This document shows positions 46,517-58,919 of a stretch of 64,000 bases of DNA, one piece after another. Both the position numbers and the translations under genes were made by a program. How positions within the stretch are numbered: position 1 is the first letter of the stretch; every line of letters starts with the position of its first letter. The DNA is from Lentinus brumalis (lineage: Eukaryota; Basidiomycota; Agaricomycetes; Polyporales; Polyporaceae): positions 62,001-126,000 of the forward strand of contig MARA01000026.1 of the NCBI GenBank assembly GCA_001792895.1, read 5' to 3'. Under the pieces are notes generated by a model, which was given only the letters and a program-made list of their open reading frames with translations, made no database searches and had not been told where the DNA came from.

Positions 46517-48064
46517 TCATTTCATATCTGACGGGTCTTCGAAAAGGTCTACATCAAGCAACTCAAGCTCTCTAAGCTTGAAAGCGGATGCTTGGATGAA
46601 AATACGTTCCATCTCAGGGAACATTTGCTTCACTTCGCCGATGAACCGTGATCCATCCCAATGGCGAAGGGCTCGTTCCAATGAGCATAACTCACCCTGA
46701 GAAGTCCTCACCCGTGCTCCGTGTCGCGTAGTATGGTGGTGCAGTTGACATCGCACATCGAGCTGCAGATAGATGGCCCGCAGCCGGCCTAGGGCCTGCA
46801 CGCATGTGATGAGCCGCGTCTGTTCAAAATTCATGGGCTCGGGTACTACGTGATTTATGTATGCACTCACGAAGAATTCGTCCCATACTGGATCATCTCC
46901 GCCGAGCTCAACCTCTATGTCGAGATCGAGGACCTCGACGAGCGGCGCGGCGCTGCTTTGGTGGAAGCCTCCAAGGAAGCTTCTACCAGCTTTGAAGACC
47001 TGCGATGACACGCGCATCTCGAGATGGGTGGGGCGCGTATCGGCCAGGACATCCGGTAAGAGCGCTATCGTCCACTCATTCCACAGGAACGAAGCGTCGA
47101 TGAACAGCGTCTTGACGTGGGTGTTCAGGGCCAGGACGTAGAGGTACTCGAGCCGACCTGACACATAGTCTAGGTGGGTCCACCGCTCTCCTGCTTCCTC
47201 CAGACCGTGCAAATTCACTTCGCGAAGGGCGAAGAGCTCCGAAGAAAGTCCAACGTCGTCGATCGCAGTCGTGGGTCCCCGGACAACAAGGCGGGAGAGG
47301 TTTGGAAAGGCCGCAACATAGGGAACGATGTGGGGTTCTTGGAGACGAATCGTAAGCTCTCGCATGCGTGGATACACGACGGATGATGCATGGGGCGAGA
47401 AGTAATCGCATTCGAGGGATCTGAGGGTCGATGCTGAGTGGGAGAGTAAGAGTATGACTTCGTCGATATGAGAGCCGTCGGATGGAAGATCACCGTGTCT
47501 AGAGAGTCGGAGGGCCACCGAAGTCAGCTTCGCATGCATGAACTTGATCACATGCTCGGAGAACGTCGTGTTGCTCAAGGGACCAAGTTGATGTCCGACT
47601 CCGATGATCATCTCGAGGCTCTCGAGGCAAGTGAGGGATGCAATCGCGTCCGCAAGGAGGAGGTTTGACGCTAGGATAGCTCCGGTATTGAGCAGGGCCA
47701 AGTGTCGAAGATGGGATATCCGCTGGAAGACTTGGACGAGTGCACCTCCGGCGACATCCGAGAAACGATCCATGTGACACTCGATGCAGAGGGAGCGTCT
47801 GAGGAGCGAAAAGGTTTCTTTAGGGCGAGCGAGCATGAAGCACGCGAAGGATAGGATCTTTCGGTTGTCCGAAAGTGTGACCTCTTTGTCCAGTAGGTAC
47901 TTCACGCCGCTGCTGCGAAGTGCGTGGCAAGTGCGCATCATGGAGAGAAGATCTTGGCGGTAGTCTTCGAGAGCTTGGACCTCCATAACCTTGAACAGGA
48001 TATCAAGGTCGAGTGTCGTCATGACTCCAGATAAGGGGAATGAACGACGTGTGATTACAGTCAA
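46517..48064 (-). CDS. F-box/leucine-rich-repeat-like protein
   Basis: Model complement(join(46517..46819,46871..48064)), 498 residues. The start shown is the first ATG of the open frame; ATG at 48022 (MTTLDLDILFKVMEVQ), right at the F-box-like segment, is an alternative, and a further 5' exon is possible. Body: LLSMMRTCHALRSSGVKYLL, then IASLTCLESLEM, FPNLSRLVVRG. The intron has a GTGAGT donor immediately after Phe-Phe codons, the same position and phase as in the paralogues at 20.6 and 43.1 kb. It is 51 nt and open in frame, so it is easily missed. The C-terminus ends LRELELLDVDLFEDPSDMK. Probable SCF adaptor; target unknown. Convergent with the degenerate F-box copy. Confidence 0.72.
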   Translation of the reverse strand: MTVITRRSFPLSGVMTTLDLDILFKVMEVQALEDYRQDLLSMMRTCHALRSSGVKYLLDKEVTLSDNRKILSFACFMLARPKETFSLLRRSLCIECHMDRFSDVAGGALVQVFQRISHLRHLALLNTGAILASNLLLADAIASLTCLESLEMIIGVGHQLGPLSNTTFSEHVIKFMHAKLTSVALRLSRHGDLPSDGSHIDEVILLLSHSASTLRSLECDYFSPHASSVVYPRMRELTIRLQEPHIVPYVAAFPNLSRLVVRGPTTAIDDVGLSSELFALREVNLHGLEEAGERWTHLDYVSGRLEYLYVLALNTHVKTLFIDASFLWNEWTIALLPDVLADTRPTHLEMRVSSQVFKAGRSFLGGFHQSSAAPLVEVLDLDIEVELGGDDPVWDEFFVSAYINHVVPEPMNFEQTRLITCVQALGRLRAIYLQLDVRCQLHHHTTRHGARVRTSQGELCSLERALRHWDGSRFIGEVKQMFPEMERIFIQASAFKLRELELLDVDLFEDPSDMK

Positions 48065-51000
48065 GATGGAGACGCAGGTGTCTCACCTTCAAGTTGTCGT
48101 GGTAATTGCAGGGCGCCTTGTGTAAAGACGGTCTCAGTAACGACTATTTTACAGAGATCAGCAGTAACTGGCTGTTGGACGCAAGACGGGCTCACCTTCC
48201 CAACGAAGTTGGAACTCAGAGGAGGGTGATGTCGGACCACCACATGGTGAGTTGCTTTAAGCCTCTCCACACTGTCAGATCAGTCCGCACACGACGAGCA
48301 ATGGGTTTCATGTGGCAGTGGTACAGGGTGCCGTACTCCCTGCTTGTGAGCGTCGGCGCAAACCCAGAATACTGCTTTGACCGTCCTTCGAAGTTAGCTT
48401 ACGATGCAAAGCTGTACGAATAACTATCAAACCTTCCTGTTCGATCAAATGATGTTTGGCCGACGAGCGTCCTTTCCTATCTTGATTACCTGAACGGCCC
48501 TACTGCAGAGCATGGTTGAAAAGCATGGACTGTGACAAGGAATTGTCAACTCCACCTAAGATCATAGAACTTGTCCATGTAGTGGTTGTTCAGGAGATTG
48601 CGGGGTATGAGCGGACCTCGCCACGCAAAGCATAGATCATGTACACTCGAATGGTGGCACCATAGTTATTGTGCAACACAAGTTGAACGCAGTCGACTCC
48701 GCCAACGTTACTAATGAAGCAAGGAAGCTGTCCTGGGGCGCAAGGAAGCTGTTATGATCAATCGAGGACCGCTGACAGCACAACAGGGACGTACAATGCT
48801 AACTCAGCGGCGCAGCTTTACTGATGATCGACGCAGTCGTAGTGGTGCGCTCTGCTTTCCAAGATGATAGACGGAGTGCGCCCATGCTGATCAGCCCCAG
48901 GATTGGTCGCCGATAGATTACACATGGACACCGCAGCGGGGGAGGCCCGAATTTCCGTACTATGATTGCAAACATATAGGACATGAATCTGGGAACTCAG
49001 AAAGGTCAAGAAGGCCTACGACTCACCATAGGCTGGCATTACCGCTAGCGCTGGGAAGGAGTCTCGCGCCGGACTGCGCAACGCAGTGCTTTCAACCCAT
49101 GAGCTGACTCGGCCCCTATGACGACGAAAATCTGCAACACGTAAACTTTAGCATACGGATCTCTCGGGGACGAGAAGTGGCGTACCTACCAGTGCGCACC
49201 GCTCGAGCGATGACATGATGTGCAGAAGGCCATGCGGCTCCGCGGACTCCTCAAGATGCACGATGCACGACTGCCCGGTCTCACGAGATACCCCGCCCAT
49301 CTGTTCGAACTCACAAATGCCGAGAGCGATAGCCACGACGTCCGCTTTTTGTATCCCGGGCTTCATGTGCGGAAGCATGGCCCATAAGTAGAACGAGAGG
49401 CAGTTGACGTAAAAACGCACACACGCACGAGCTCATGTCCAGACTTGTATTGTCTACGGTCAGCCACAAGTGCGGTACTGAGCCCGACCCATGCTGCGGG
49501 CGCATGATAGCTCTAGAATGACGTTCAATATAATCCAGTCAGACTTGGTCAGACCGGACGATACAATTAGATGTGGACTTACGGGAACGAGCGCAAGTCT
49601 TCCTACACACGTCTCATGCGCACAGTATGAGCGGGAGCCGGTCCAAAAGGCACCCGAGTCAAGAGCGATACCTCTCCTAGTTAATTCTTCTCGATGCAGC
49701 CGCAGGTGGTTATTCTTGGGCACGCTCGGCGCCAGCTAGGAATCGGTCCCGACGCTGGCGGCCTTGCGTGAATAGTATCGGTTTCGAGCTAACAATTCTT
49801 GCATCAGCCGTAACGTCATCCAGGGACGACCGTCCAGAATGAAGACATAAAACTCACCTACTCTATCACGGTGCTCGGGTATTCGGGTAGTGGACGAGAC
49901 ACGATGCACATCGTCTCCTCGGTGCGCTTACCGAGCCACCCGTGCGCCCACAAATCGCGCATATCGTCCGCATGAGGTGGTATCACGACCCCATCATGAT
50001 GACATACCCTCCGCAAAACAAAAAGGACGGGGGGCAGGGCGAACACTACTCCTTCCTTTTCGGGGCTCCGAGGTCGCAGACATCCAGCGTCTACGTCTTC
50101 TCGGCGTCTCGAGGCTTATTGTTTGGAAGGACATGTGCGTCGTCCGCAGGTGGGATCTCCGGAGCAACGAGACGGATCACTGCCGATGCAATGTCGTGTC
50201 AGTCTCCAGACGTCGGGTCGGTCAGGGTTAGAGTCGATGCAATTGTTTGGGTCGGGACGATAGGCCGGACGTCTGGCAACTCCAATGCTTGAGGAGGGGA
50301 GGCTATGGCTGGATATCCTCGGAAACAACTGATACTAAGGGTCGAGAGGTCGCGACGAAATCTTTTGAATGGTAACAAAGCCTGTGGGAGAAGAAGTTCA
50401 GAACTTGCGAGAATGGAAGGTGTCGAAGCGGATGCATGAGCGATGCCCCGGCTTCTGGCAAGGTCTTGACAAAAAAGTTGTCGGGACCACGGACACGCCA
50501 CTGGGCGTCATATATCGCGATGTGATCTTCAGCAGTTCGCGATGTACGAGATCTTTCCCGGTCCACAGACCCCGACTCACAATAACGGGGCCTCAGATGA
50601 CTCTGGCCAGAGAAATCCTAGTGCAGATGGGCGCCCTGACTAAAGCACGAGGTTGAATGAACTAGGCTCGCAACACGGGATGGAGCCAGAAGCAAGCAGT
50701 CATATCCAAGCAAGACTCGTCGAGGGACGAGCAGGTAGCTCGCGGCGTACAGCAGAGTCACCCATCTTGAAAACACTGATCGCGTCGGGCCATGAGCACG
50801 TCGGGGACTGCGGCAATAATCCGGTAATCAGCCTCGCGCCTGGGCAGGACTTGCCTTCCCGGAAGTTCGATTGCCAGGGAGAGCCATCTTATTGTGAGTG
50901 CGAGCATGTCGTTCCTGACGGCGAACGCCCGCCCATGCCTGACGACGTCGTGCACCCGTCTCGGCGTGGATAAATACTCGGCGTTGCTCAGCCTTGGGGA

Positions 51001-51116
51001 GGCCCACAAGAGAACATCGCTCCTCGACTTCTCGTGCTCCTCAGCCAAGCCCAAGCCTCCGAGCTTGACAGCTCTGTGCTTTACGCTCCTCGCGCATCAT
51101 CACCACTACTATCGCA
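48065..51116. other. Intergenic, no supported gene
   Basis: About 3 kb. Short frames on both strands lack motifs and splice logic. The right 150 bases carry the phb-f promoter (TATA-like GATAAATA at 50969-50976). Confidence 0.45.
50969..50976 (+). promoter_or_regulatory. TATA box of phb-f
   Basis: GATAAATA, 148 bases before the phb-f ATG, within the 113-148 base range seen for the other pheromone genes with a TATA box. Confidence 0.5.
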
Positions 51117-51239
51117 ATGGACGCGTTCTTCACCCTCGCCTCGCCCGTCCCCGTCGACGAGCCCTCCGTCGAGGAAATCCTCATCGACGCAGAGTCGACA
51201 GGCAGTTCGGGCAGCCACAGCAGTTGCGTCATCGCATAA
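51117..51239 (+). CDS. Pheromone precursor, CVIA type (phb-f)
   Basis: A 40-residue frame, MDAFFTLASPVPVDEP ... SSGSHSSCVIA, TAA stop. CaaX box C-V-I-A. Glu lies exactly 11 residues before the Cys, but the next residue is Ser, not Arg. The pro-region is nearly the same as in phb-i (MDAFFTIASPIPVDEP), so these two are recent duplicates. A 3' UTR intron (GTACGT...GCGCAG) starts 17 bases after the stop. Belongs to the SHS(G/S)C peptide group; expected farnesylated mature peptide of 11-12 residues. Confidence 0.9.
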   Translation: MDAFFTLASPVPVDEPSVEEILIDAESTGSSGSHSSCVIA

Positions 51240-52891
51240 AGAACCCACTCACCTGGTACGTCGTGCACTCGTCTGCTCGTTCGCGAATCCCTCCGGCTGA
51301 CATGACACGCGCGCAGAGAGGGCCCGTCTCATCATCTTCACGATTACGAGCATTCGCTCGACGACTTCTTCCACGGCATCACCGCAATCTTCGTTCGCGG
51401 CGCCTCGCCTGCATATCGTTATTGGTTTTACTTGCTGCGATAACTTATCACCTTGGCCAGGGAATTCAGGAGGAGGGGGTAGGGGAACCGGTAGATGATG
51501 AGTTGGATTGACTTCGTTCTGCATTTTGTCCTGGATGCATCTAGAGACACCACACCTTCCTTGCATTTGTACAACATGACGACTTACCAGCAACACATGC
51601 ATTTGACTCGTATTGTAGTAATGAACGTGATTTGACACATTGACATCACTCCAGGGTTGCGGTGGGTTGCGGTGTGGCTGGCGCGACGAGCGGGTCGGCC
51701 GCCGATATCAGGTAAACGTGTTCCAGCATAACCGCATACATATGCCAGATACAAAGAATGTCAACTAAAATGAAAAGTCTCTGTATCAGCGAAGTAATCG
51801 CAACACCGTGAACGAACTTACAATCCCAGTGCCGCGCCGACTATGGTGCACCACATGATGCGGATGTTCCCTCAGTTATCCGCCTTCGACTGCAGCACCG
51901 CACAACCAACCCCGTACTGAGAGTATGTTCACCTACCTGACCATGTACTTCGGAATAAGTGAGGTGAAAGTTGAGTAGGACGGAGAAGCTAGCTGTAGTA
52001 CTTAGAACGGAGACGGACATCACTGTCAGGAAGCGCCGAGGCGCCCTATATGCGCTGACCGGCCCTAATGTCGGTGGACCGGTCCGACTTCCGACCCTCG
52101 ACTTGTCGTTAACCTCTGGTTAACCTAGAGCCAACTTCCAAGCTTCAAGCTTGCTGCCTTCAACAATGATGGTAAATCATGCAAGCGTCATGGCATGATT
52201 GACACGCAAATGATCAATACGTCTCGTATTGCTATCGAGGGCGACGGCACTGAGTAGTTCGCCCAGTCGCCGGTTTGGTACGTATGATCCTGTTGCGTCT
52301 GGGGCCCTTTGTACTGATACGTCCCGTAGAATGAGGGGCAGTCGTGTTATGCCAGTCGGGAAATTGCATCTCTCTTCAAGATTCCGTCGGCCACCGCAAT
52401 CCGCCTTGTTTACACTGGCCCCTGTCCGTCCCCGGTACGCTGGATGACCAAGACGGAGAGCGTTCACGACCTCGAAGGTGTACCTGAGGCCGAGACGTTG
52501 AAGAGGCGGGACATTCATGACGGATGAACAAGACCTCGCATCGATGCTCACGTCCGATGTGAACCATCCGCTATTCGCCGCCGAATTGTTCTCGGCACCC
52601 CCTTTCACGCCATGGTCCTTCCCCGAATGTACTGGCACGGAACTCACCCGCACCGGCCCAAGCACCGGCGCTTTGCGGCCATTGTCTGCCACATGGCTAT
52701 TGAACTCAACCAGGAGCCTGAGCGTGCCTTGGTCCAGTCATCGTGCTCTCCGAGTATAAATACGATGCGGGGTCGTGGACTCGCGGCAGCGAACTTGTCG
52801 TCCTCGATCGCTACGCCACTCGTCCTCGGTGCAGACACCACTCCCTCTCTGCAAGCCCCAGTCAGTGTCCGCCTCATCGACACAGATAGAC
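51240..52891. other. Intergenic between pheromone genes
   Basis: About 1.65 kb. On the minus strand at 51660-52025 there is exon-like sequence (for example WHMYAVMLEHVYLISAADP) that may be a remnant of a membrane protein gene, but phases do not join. The phb-g promoter with a TATA box lies at the right end. Confidence 0.4.
52755..52761 (+). promoter_or_regulatory. TATA box of phb-g
   Basis: TATAAAT, 137 bases before the phb-g ATG. Confidence 0.6.
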
Positions 52892-53017
52892 ATGGACGCA
52901 TTCACCATCTCCCCCGCCATCCCCGCCGAGGTCTCGTCCGATGATGTCGACATCACTTTCGTCGACCAGGACAGCATCGGCACCAGCGGCTCACATAGCG
53001 GCTGCATCATCGCATAA
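52892..53017 (+). CDS. Pheromone precursor, CIIA type (phb-g)
   Basis: A 41-residue frame, MDAFTISPAIPAEVSS ... GTSGSHSGCIIA, TAA stop. CaaX box C-I-I-A. Asp lies exactly 11 residues before the Cys. A 3' UTR intron (GTACGT...TGACAG) begins 22 bases after the stop. SHSGC group. Same strand as phb-f, 1.65 kb downstream of it, and head to the trehalose gene. Confidence 0.9.
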   Translation: MDAFTISPAIPAEVSSDDVDITFVDQDSIGTSGSHSGCIIA

Positions 53018-53921
53018 ATTGCATCCAACTGCTGCCTATCTGAACATATGGTACGTCCTCCACTGTTGACCGCCATACACGCACACAGCTGACGCTGCTC
53101 GGGGACCTTGACAGGGCACCTGCTCTGCTTCCGCGACAGAGCCACACCCTTCGTTCCCTTCGTTCCGGGTTCCGTCCCGTATAACATTATCCTCTTCGTT
53201 TTCGCACAAGGACTTTTGGGTTGTTGCTTCTCGCTTCGCATGGTTATGTTCCGTCGGTGGTTGTGGGAGGGGGTGGTTCGTGCTTTCATCGTCTCGGGAT
53301 GTGGCGCGTACACTTATCCCCTCATGTCCACTCCTCCGTACGCATGTACAAATAATTCTCGTACTTGTTGCGTATCGACTTTGGTTGGTACAGTAGCATG
53401 TCTTCCCGTTTCTCAGATGTTGTTGAGTCTTGAGTACGCTTGTATCCTCTGTATGCTTTCGCTGAACCGATGAGATGTTCCAGTCGCATAAGCCGAGTAG
53501 CGTGCTCAGGTCCTCCGTTGAAAACCCTCCCGAACATAGTTTCCAGATACACGTCTTCTTTACGAAGTGGAAGAGCGGCTTTGCTATCAGGTGGTTCTCG
53601 TGCCGGAGCAGAGATCGTCAAGGAGCTGCTTTGGGGAAGATCGGCGTGATGCTGTTTACTGAAAGACCTCAAAGAAGGATCTGCAGTGACTATAAGCACC
53701 GTACTTAAGTACTTTTACTTACGGGAGAACGTCGGGATAAATGATGCTTCACCCGTGGCCAAAAGCGGGAGCGCTACCCGCCACCAGGCCCGGCGCTACA
53801 CGTGACGTCACCGATGAGGGAGATCGTCGCGGGTCTCTTCAAAAGCGCATATACTCAGGTTTTTCGACTTCCATCTCTTGCTCTCATCTCCTTCCTTTAC
53901 CTGTGCTCGTCGACGTCCACG
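53018..53921. other. Intergenic, phb-g 3' UTR and trehalose-gene promoter
   Basis: About 0.9 kb; contains the post-stop intron of phb-g. Nothing else supported. Confidence 0.5.
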
Positions 53922-56900
53922 ATGAGCTCGCTCAGACACCACCGGGTCATCATCGCCTCCCTCTTCCTCCCCAACACCACCGTTCTCGGCGAGTCCGCAC
54001 CCCCATCGCCCACGGAAGAGTCGGCACTGCACTCCCTCGCGCCGACCCCCGCGTTCGCAACCCCAGGGACACCTGCGAGGGTACCTTTGATTTCGAGAGC
54101 CACCGGGCCCTTGAAGAGCATCGTCGAGGACTTGAGGGATAAGGTATGTCCTCAGTTGTCTATCGGAAGGAGGCACCATGCAGCTTGAGCATGCAGATCT
54201 CTGCGTTGCTAATACGCTAACAAACCTACGCAGACCCGCGTTCCGACGCCATCAGGTACTCCCCGTGGCGAGGCCTCCAATCCGTTCGCAACGCTCTCTA
54301 TTCCTGGACCTGGGACTCCCTCAACGGGGCCGGACTCGCTCTTGGACGCTCTCACTAGCAAGCTCAACGCAACCAAGACACCAGGTAGTACGGGCCCCTC
54401 ACCCCCGACCGGCGCCCGTGCGTACCAGACGACACACCATGGCAGCACTGGCGGGCAAGCGCGTGTCCAGCGTCGTGCTTCTCGTCCTTCCGCCAATCGC
54501 ACCTCCAGATCTCTCTCATCCTCGCGGCAAGATCCCTCCACCGCACACAGCAACATCAAGTGGCACTTCGAGAGCAACCCGCATGTGAGGACGCACCACT
54601 TGAGCTACTTTGTGCATCGTGCTGACAGTCCTCGCAGTGCAACGGTGGTCTCAAGAATGCCATTGAGAGCGTTGGTGACCGGCTGAGGCGCAAGCTCTGG
54701 GTCGGGACGCTCGGCACGAACACCGACGGCATCCGCGAGAGTCTTCGCCGCAACATCGAATGGCGTATGCGCGAAGACAAGGACAGCCTGCCTGTGTGGA
54801 TCCCTGACTCAGACTTCCAGAGCTGCTACGACGAGTTCTGCCACCAGGTTCTCTGGCCAGCTCTGCACTACGCCGTACCGGATGCACCGAAGACGAAGTC
54901 GTTCTACGAGAGCGCAGCATACAAGCAGTATGTCGCAGTAAACCAGCGCTTCGCTGACGCCATCGTCTCTACCTACAACGAGGGCGACATCATCTGGGTG
55001 AACGACTACCACCTCATGCTTCTCCCGGAGATGTTGCGGGAGCGTCTCCCCAACGCCGCCATCGGCTTCTTTATGCATGTCGCCTTCCCTTCCTCCGAGA
55101 TCTTCCGGTGCCTCAGCGTGCGGGAGCAGCTCTTGAAGGGCGTGCTCGGCGCCGACCTGATTGGTTTCCAAACCGCGAACTACGCCCGGCACTTCCGACA
55201 GACGGTGAGCCGTATTCTCGCCGCCGAGGCACTTCCGAAGGGCATCCAGCTCGACAACCGGTTTATCGACGTGGGCGTCTTCCCGATGGGCATTGATGTC
55301 ACTAGCATTACTGCTAGGAAGTGAGTTCTGCGCTCCCCATCGCCCATGACCATACTTACCCGACATGTAGGCAAGACACCGAAGTCACGGAGTGGGTCAA
55401 GTCGATCAAACAGCGGTATGCTGGCATGAAGATCATCGTGGGCCGCGATAAGCTGGACGTCATTCAAGGCGTGCGGAACAAGATCCAGGCGTTTGAGGCC
55501 TTCCTCGACAAATACCCCGAGTACCAAGGGAAGGTGGTCCTCATCCAGGTTGCCTTGCAGACCACGGAGGAGAATGAGGCCCAAGGCGGTGTTGCCGACG
55601 TCGTCTCGCATCTTAACTCTCGTTTCTCCACCCTCACGTACCAACCCGTGGTCTTCTTGCACACACAGGATCTCACCTTCAGCCAGTACCTCGCCCTTCT
55701 CACTGTCGCCGACGCCTTCATGGTCACCAGTCTGCGCGAAGGCATGGCGCTTCGTGCGCACGAGTTCGTCGAGTGCCAGGAGCAGCGCCACCGGCCACTC
55801 ATCCTCAGCGAGTTCACCGGCTCGTACAGCTACAGCGGCTTCAGGTCGTGCATACCCATCAACCCATGGGACAAGCGGATGACCGCGAAGGCTATCCATC
55901 AGGCGCTGACGATGAAGGACGACGAGGCCACCTCGCGCTGGGAAGACCTGCATAACCACGTCGTCACCCAGAGCGCGCAGGCGTTCGTGACCTCCTTCCT
56001 GGTGCGGTGCTTGCGCTCGAACATCGAGCATATGCAGAGCAACGATCCCGCTGATATCGCGACCCTCGATGTCCAACGCATTATACCCCGATACCGTCAT
56101 TCACAGAAACGTCTCCTGCTCATCGACTTCGAGGGCACCATGTGGGAGCGCGATATTCAGACCATCGCGCGGAACGCAGGAGTGGGTCACGGGGGTCAAC
56201 CTGACTTCGCGCCGCCAGAGGATGTGCTGCGCTTGTTGAGCAAGCTCGCGGAGGATCCGAAGAATGAGGTTTGGTTGCTCAGCGGTCTGCCGACGAGCGG
56301 TGTTTTGGACGTCGTTGCGGAGAAGGTTCCGACCATCGGCATTGTGTGAGTACTGTTCATCGCGGTGCCCTTCCCCTCGTGACTGACCTGATTATATCAA
56401 GTGCCGAGAACGGCTGCTTCATCAAGACACGGTCCGACCGTGAAGGGAAGTCGCAGTGGATCAGCATGGTCGCGAATTTCAACCTCACTTGGAAGGCGGC
56501 CTGCATGGAGATCCTCCAATACGTGAGTGTGTCCGTAGTTCTCGGAACATCCTCCAGCTGACGTTGTCGACTAAGTTCACCGAGCGTACGCCTGGGTCGT
56601 TCATCGAGGAGCGCGAGGCCTCCGTGGTCTGGCGTTTCTGGACCGAGAAGGCTATAGACCAGCACGCGTCCGACTGGCAATGGGCCCACCGCCAGGCCGC
56701 GGAGGCGCAGAACCACATCTTCGACAGTCTCGGCGAGCGGTACGGCCTGCGCATCATCCCCGGGTCGACCTCGTTCCTCGTCCTCCCGAACAATATCTCG
56801 CGCTCGACAGCCGTCGGCGCGATCCTGCACCCTGGCGGCCCCGCGCGGAGCTCGCTGGCGCGGCACGCGGCGTGGATCTCCCCCGACTCTGTCGAGTCGG

Positions 56901-57082
56901 AGAACGCGACGGACTTCGACTTTGTGCTCGCCGTGGGCAAGGACGAGAAGCTGATGCGCCGGCTGAACGAGCTGGACAACGCGGAGACGTGCTCGACGAG
57001 CGGCAAGGGCACGGACGCGAAGTGGAAGCTCGAGCAGGAGCAGGTCGTCCCGTCGTTGTGGCGCCTTGCAGAGGCCAAGTGA
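53922..57082 (+). CDS. Trehalose-phosphate synthase complex regulatory subunit (Tps3/Tsl1-like)
   Basis: Model join(53922..54143,54234..54584,54638..55320,55371..56345,56402..56522,56576..57082), 952 residues, phases consistent. N-terminal ~200 residues are Ser/Thr/Pro-rich and probably regulatory. A GT20 domain follows (YDEFCHQVLWPALHY, WVNDYHLMLLPEML, GFFMHVAFPSSEIFR, VGRDKLDVIQGVRNK, TSLREGMALRAHEFVECQ). The C-terminal phosphatase-like domain has DFEGTMWERD where active enzymes have DxDGT, LSGLPTSGVLD, and GKDEKLMRRL where a GDDxxDE motif is expected. Missing Asp residues mean it is unlikely to dephosphorylate trehalose-6-phosphate. This pattern fits the large regulatory subunits (Tps3/Tsl1) of the yeast trehalose synthase complex; a divergent Tps2 is the alternative. 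The ATG at 53922 (MSSLRHHRV) starts the conserved segment. Confidence 0.85.
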
Positions 57083-57684
57083 GGGCCTTGGGTGCGGCTG
57101 GGAGATGATGACAGCAAGACGTGCGCTTGATGTAAGTTCACATAGAGTGATGGCCTCCCGGCGGGTGGCTGGTAGTGCTGCTAGCTGTTGTATAAGAAGA
57201 ACTTTTTCCCTGTATCTTGTAAAACATAGATGTATGCTTGCGAGCTTGGTATCGTACATCAATGGATCACTGCTCCAGGCTTGGCTCAACCGTGACCACA
57301 TATGCGCGGTGCCGTCGGGGTGAGAGCGATGTGGGTGATCAACATGTATTATAGTAAGTACAACAGGTTTCGATGTCGGCACTTCCATAACGTACTCTTA
57401 CACCACAGCAACGACAGACAACGACCTCTTCGATACAACAAGTACTACTCACAATGAAAGGTAGGGTGTGGAACAGACGTAGGAGATAAGTAAGATATCG
57501 GAAGGAAAGGGAAGCGAAAGTCGAATGTTGCACAACCGCGGGAATGTGCTCGCGGAAGAAGACCCTGCCAAAGTGGTCCGCAGCGCAGCGTAAGCACATC
57601 GAGCCGTATGGATGGATGGCGGGACTCGCAAGACTCGCCTGAATATCACAAAGTGGTTAGACCCCTTACGAAAGAGCGGCATGC
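57083..57684. other. Intergenic, two 3' ends
   Basis: About 600 bases of 3' UTR and spacer between convergent genes. No other feature. Confidence 0.5.
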
Positions 57685-57807
57685 TCAGGCGATGACGCAG
57701 CCGCTGTGCGAGCCGCTTGTGCCGGGGTCGTCGTTGTCGACGGGGATCGTCTCGGCTGGCTCATCGAGCGCAATAGGGAGCACGGGGGCGACGGTGAACG
57801 CGTCCAT
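57685..57807 (-). CDS. Pheromone precursor, CVIA type (phb-h)
   Basis: A 40-residue frame, MDAFTVAPVLPIALDEP ... GTSGSHSGCVIA, TGA stop. CaaX box C-V-I-A. Asp lies exactly 11 residues before the Cys. SHSGC group. A possible GTAAGG...TTCAG intron follows the stop. Convergent with the trehalose gene, 0.6 kb apart. Expected to be farnesylated and exported. Confidence 0.9.
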   Translation of the reverse strand: MDAFTVAPVLPIALDEPAETIPVDNDDPGTSGSHSGCVIA

Positions 57808-58919
57808 GGCGAGGCACGGTAAATGGTTGGGCAGCGAACAAGTGTGTTTGTGTGCCACGAGAGGAGCCGAGGAAGCTCGACTGGAAGATTGGGCGGAAGA
57901 CGTGCAGAACGAATTTCGTGTTCAAGTTCTCGCATTTCTCCTGGGGTCTTTTATACGCAAGGCGACTTGGGCAAGTCAAAGTCAACCTTCCAGCACACGT
58001 CAATGAACGTCGGACGGAGCTGGGAGCGGCGATAGAGAGATCCACAAAGTTCAAAGATCCGTCTGAGCAAAGCATATATTCATAAGCTGCTACTCAAAAT
58101 CTCGGACCATAGATCTTTAGACAAGACAGACAATAACGCACCTCTCTCTTCGGGCATCGCGTTCCGGCGGCCTCGTCGCCGTATGGCGAGTTCTCAATGA
58201 GCTGACGTGGGCTGACGGGCAGGGGCATTCGAGGGGCCGTAGGAGCTTTGTCTCAGGTGGGTCGATCTCCGTCTTGTTCGTCAATGGAGCATCGCTTTCT
58301 GGGAGCTCAGGTCTGTAACCTGGCAGATCGACTGTACCATTGTGTGCCTTGAACGAGAGAGCGGTGTCTCGATGCCGCCGGAGGTCCTGAGGCCGAAGCC
58401 TGTTGCGGCATCCCTAGCAGGCCCGAAGGCGAAGTTCAAACGACTGTCAACGCTGCTTTCGCTGCTGTCAGCTGCCAAAGAGCCCGTCAGACAGAGATAA
58501 TAATGCGAGCTTGGGGTAGACAAGACCAACGAACCTGAACACTTATGACGGACTGCTCGTCCGCGACGAGGACTCGGGGCTAGTACCATAGAGTCTAGAC
58601 TGTCCACGTCTCTGATTGTATATCAGGAATTCTTCACGCCTATACAGGGTATATGCTGGAGTCTTTCATATCTGGATACTGTTGAACTTAGTTTCGAATG
58701 AGATGCAATGTGCCAAAGGGCGCCTCAGTGAGCAGACTGCTTCAGGGCCGGCACTCAGAGGGCGGGACGAAGGGCAGGACTTCGACTGTGAAAGCTACAG
58801 TGCCCTACGCGTACACCTCATTAAAACCGCGGTGTAAGTGGATAAAGTGACTGACCCACTCACCTATGACTGACTGCCTTCCCAGGACTGCCTCGGCCTG
58901 AGCATTGACTCGGAGCACC
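57808..58919. other. Intergenic with phb-h promoter
   Basis: About 1.1 kb; the phb-h TATA box is at its left. No gene supported. Confidence 0.5.
57949..57955 (-). promoter_or_regulatory. TATA box of phb-h
   Basis: TATAAAA on the minus strand, 148 bases before the phb-h ATG. Confidence 0.6.

Noticed and set aside
48065..51116. Several 80-115 codon frames considered as genes
   Set aside because: Overlapping on both strands, no motifs, no consistent introns.
51660..52025. Minus-strand exon-like pieces suggesting a membrane protein
   Set aside because: The candidate exons do not share compatible phases at the visible splice sites, so no gene could be built.
55180..56100. 306-codon minus-strand frame
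   Set aside because: Antisense to the GT20 domain of the trehalose gene; no motif.
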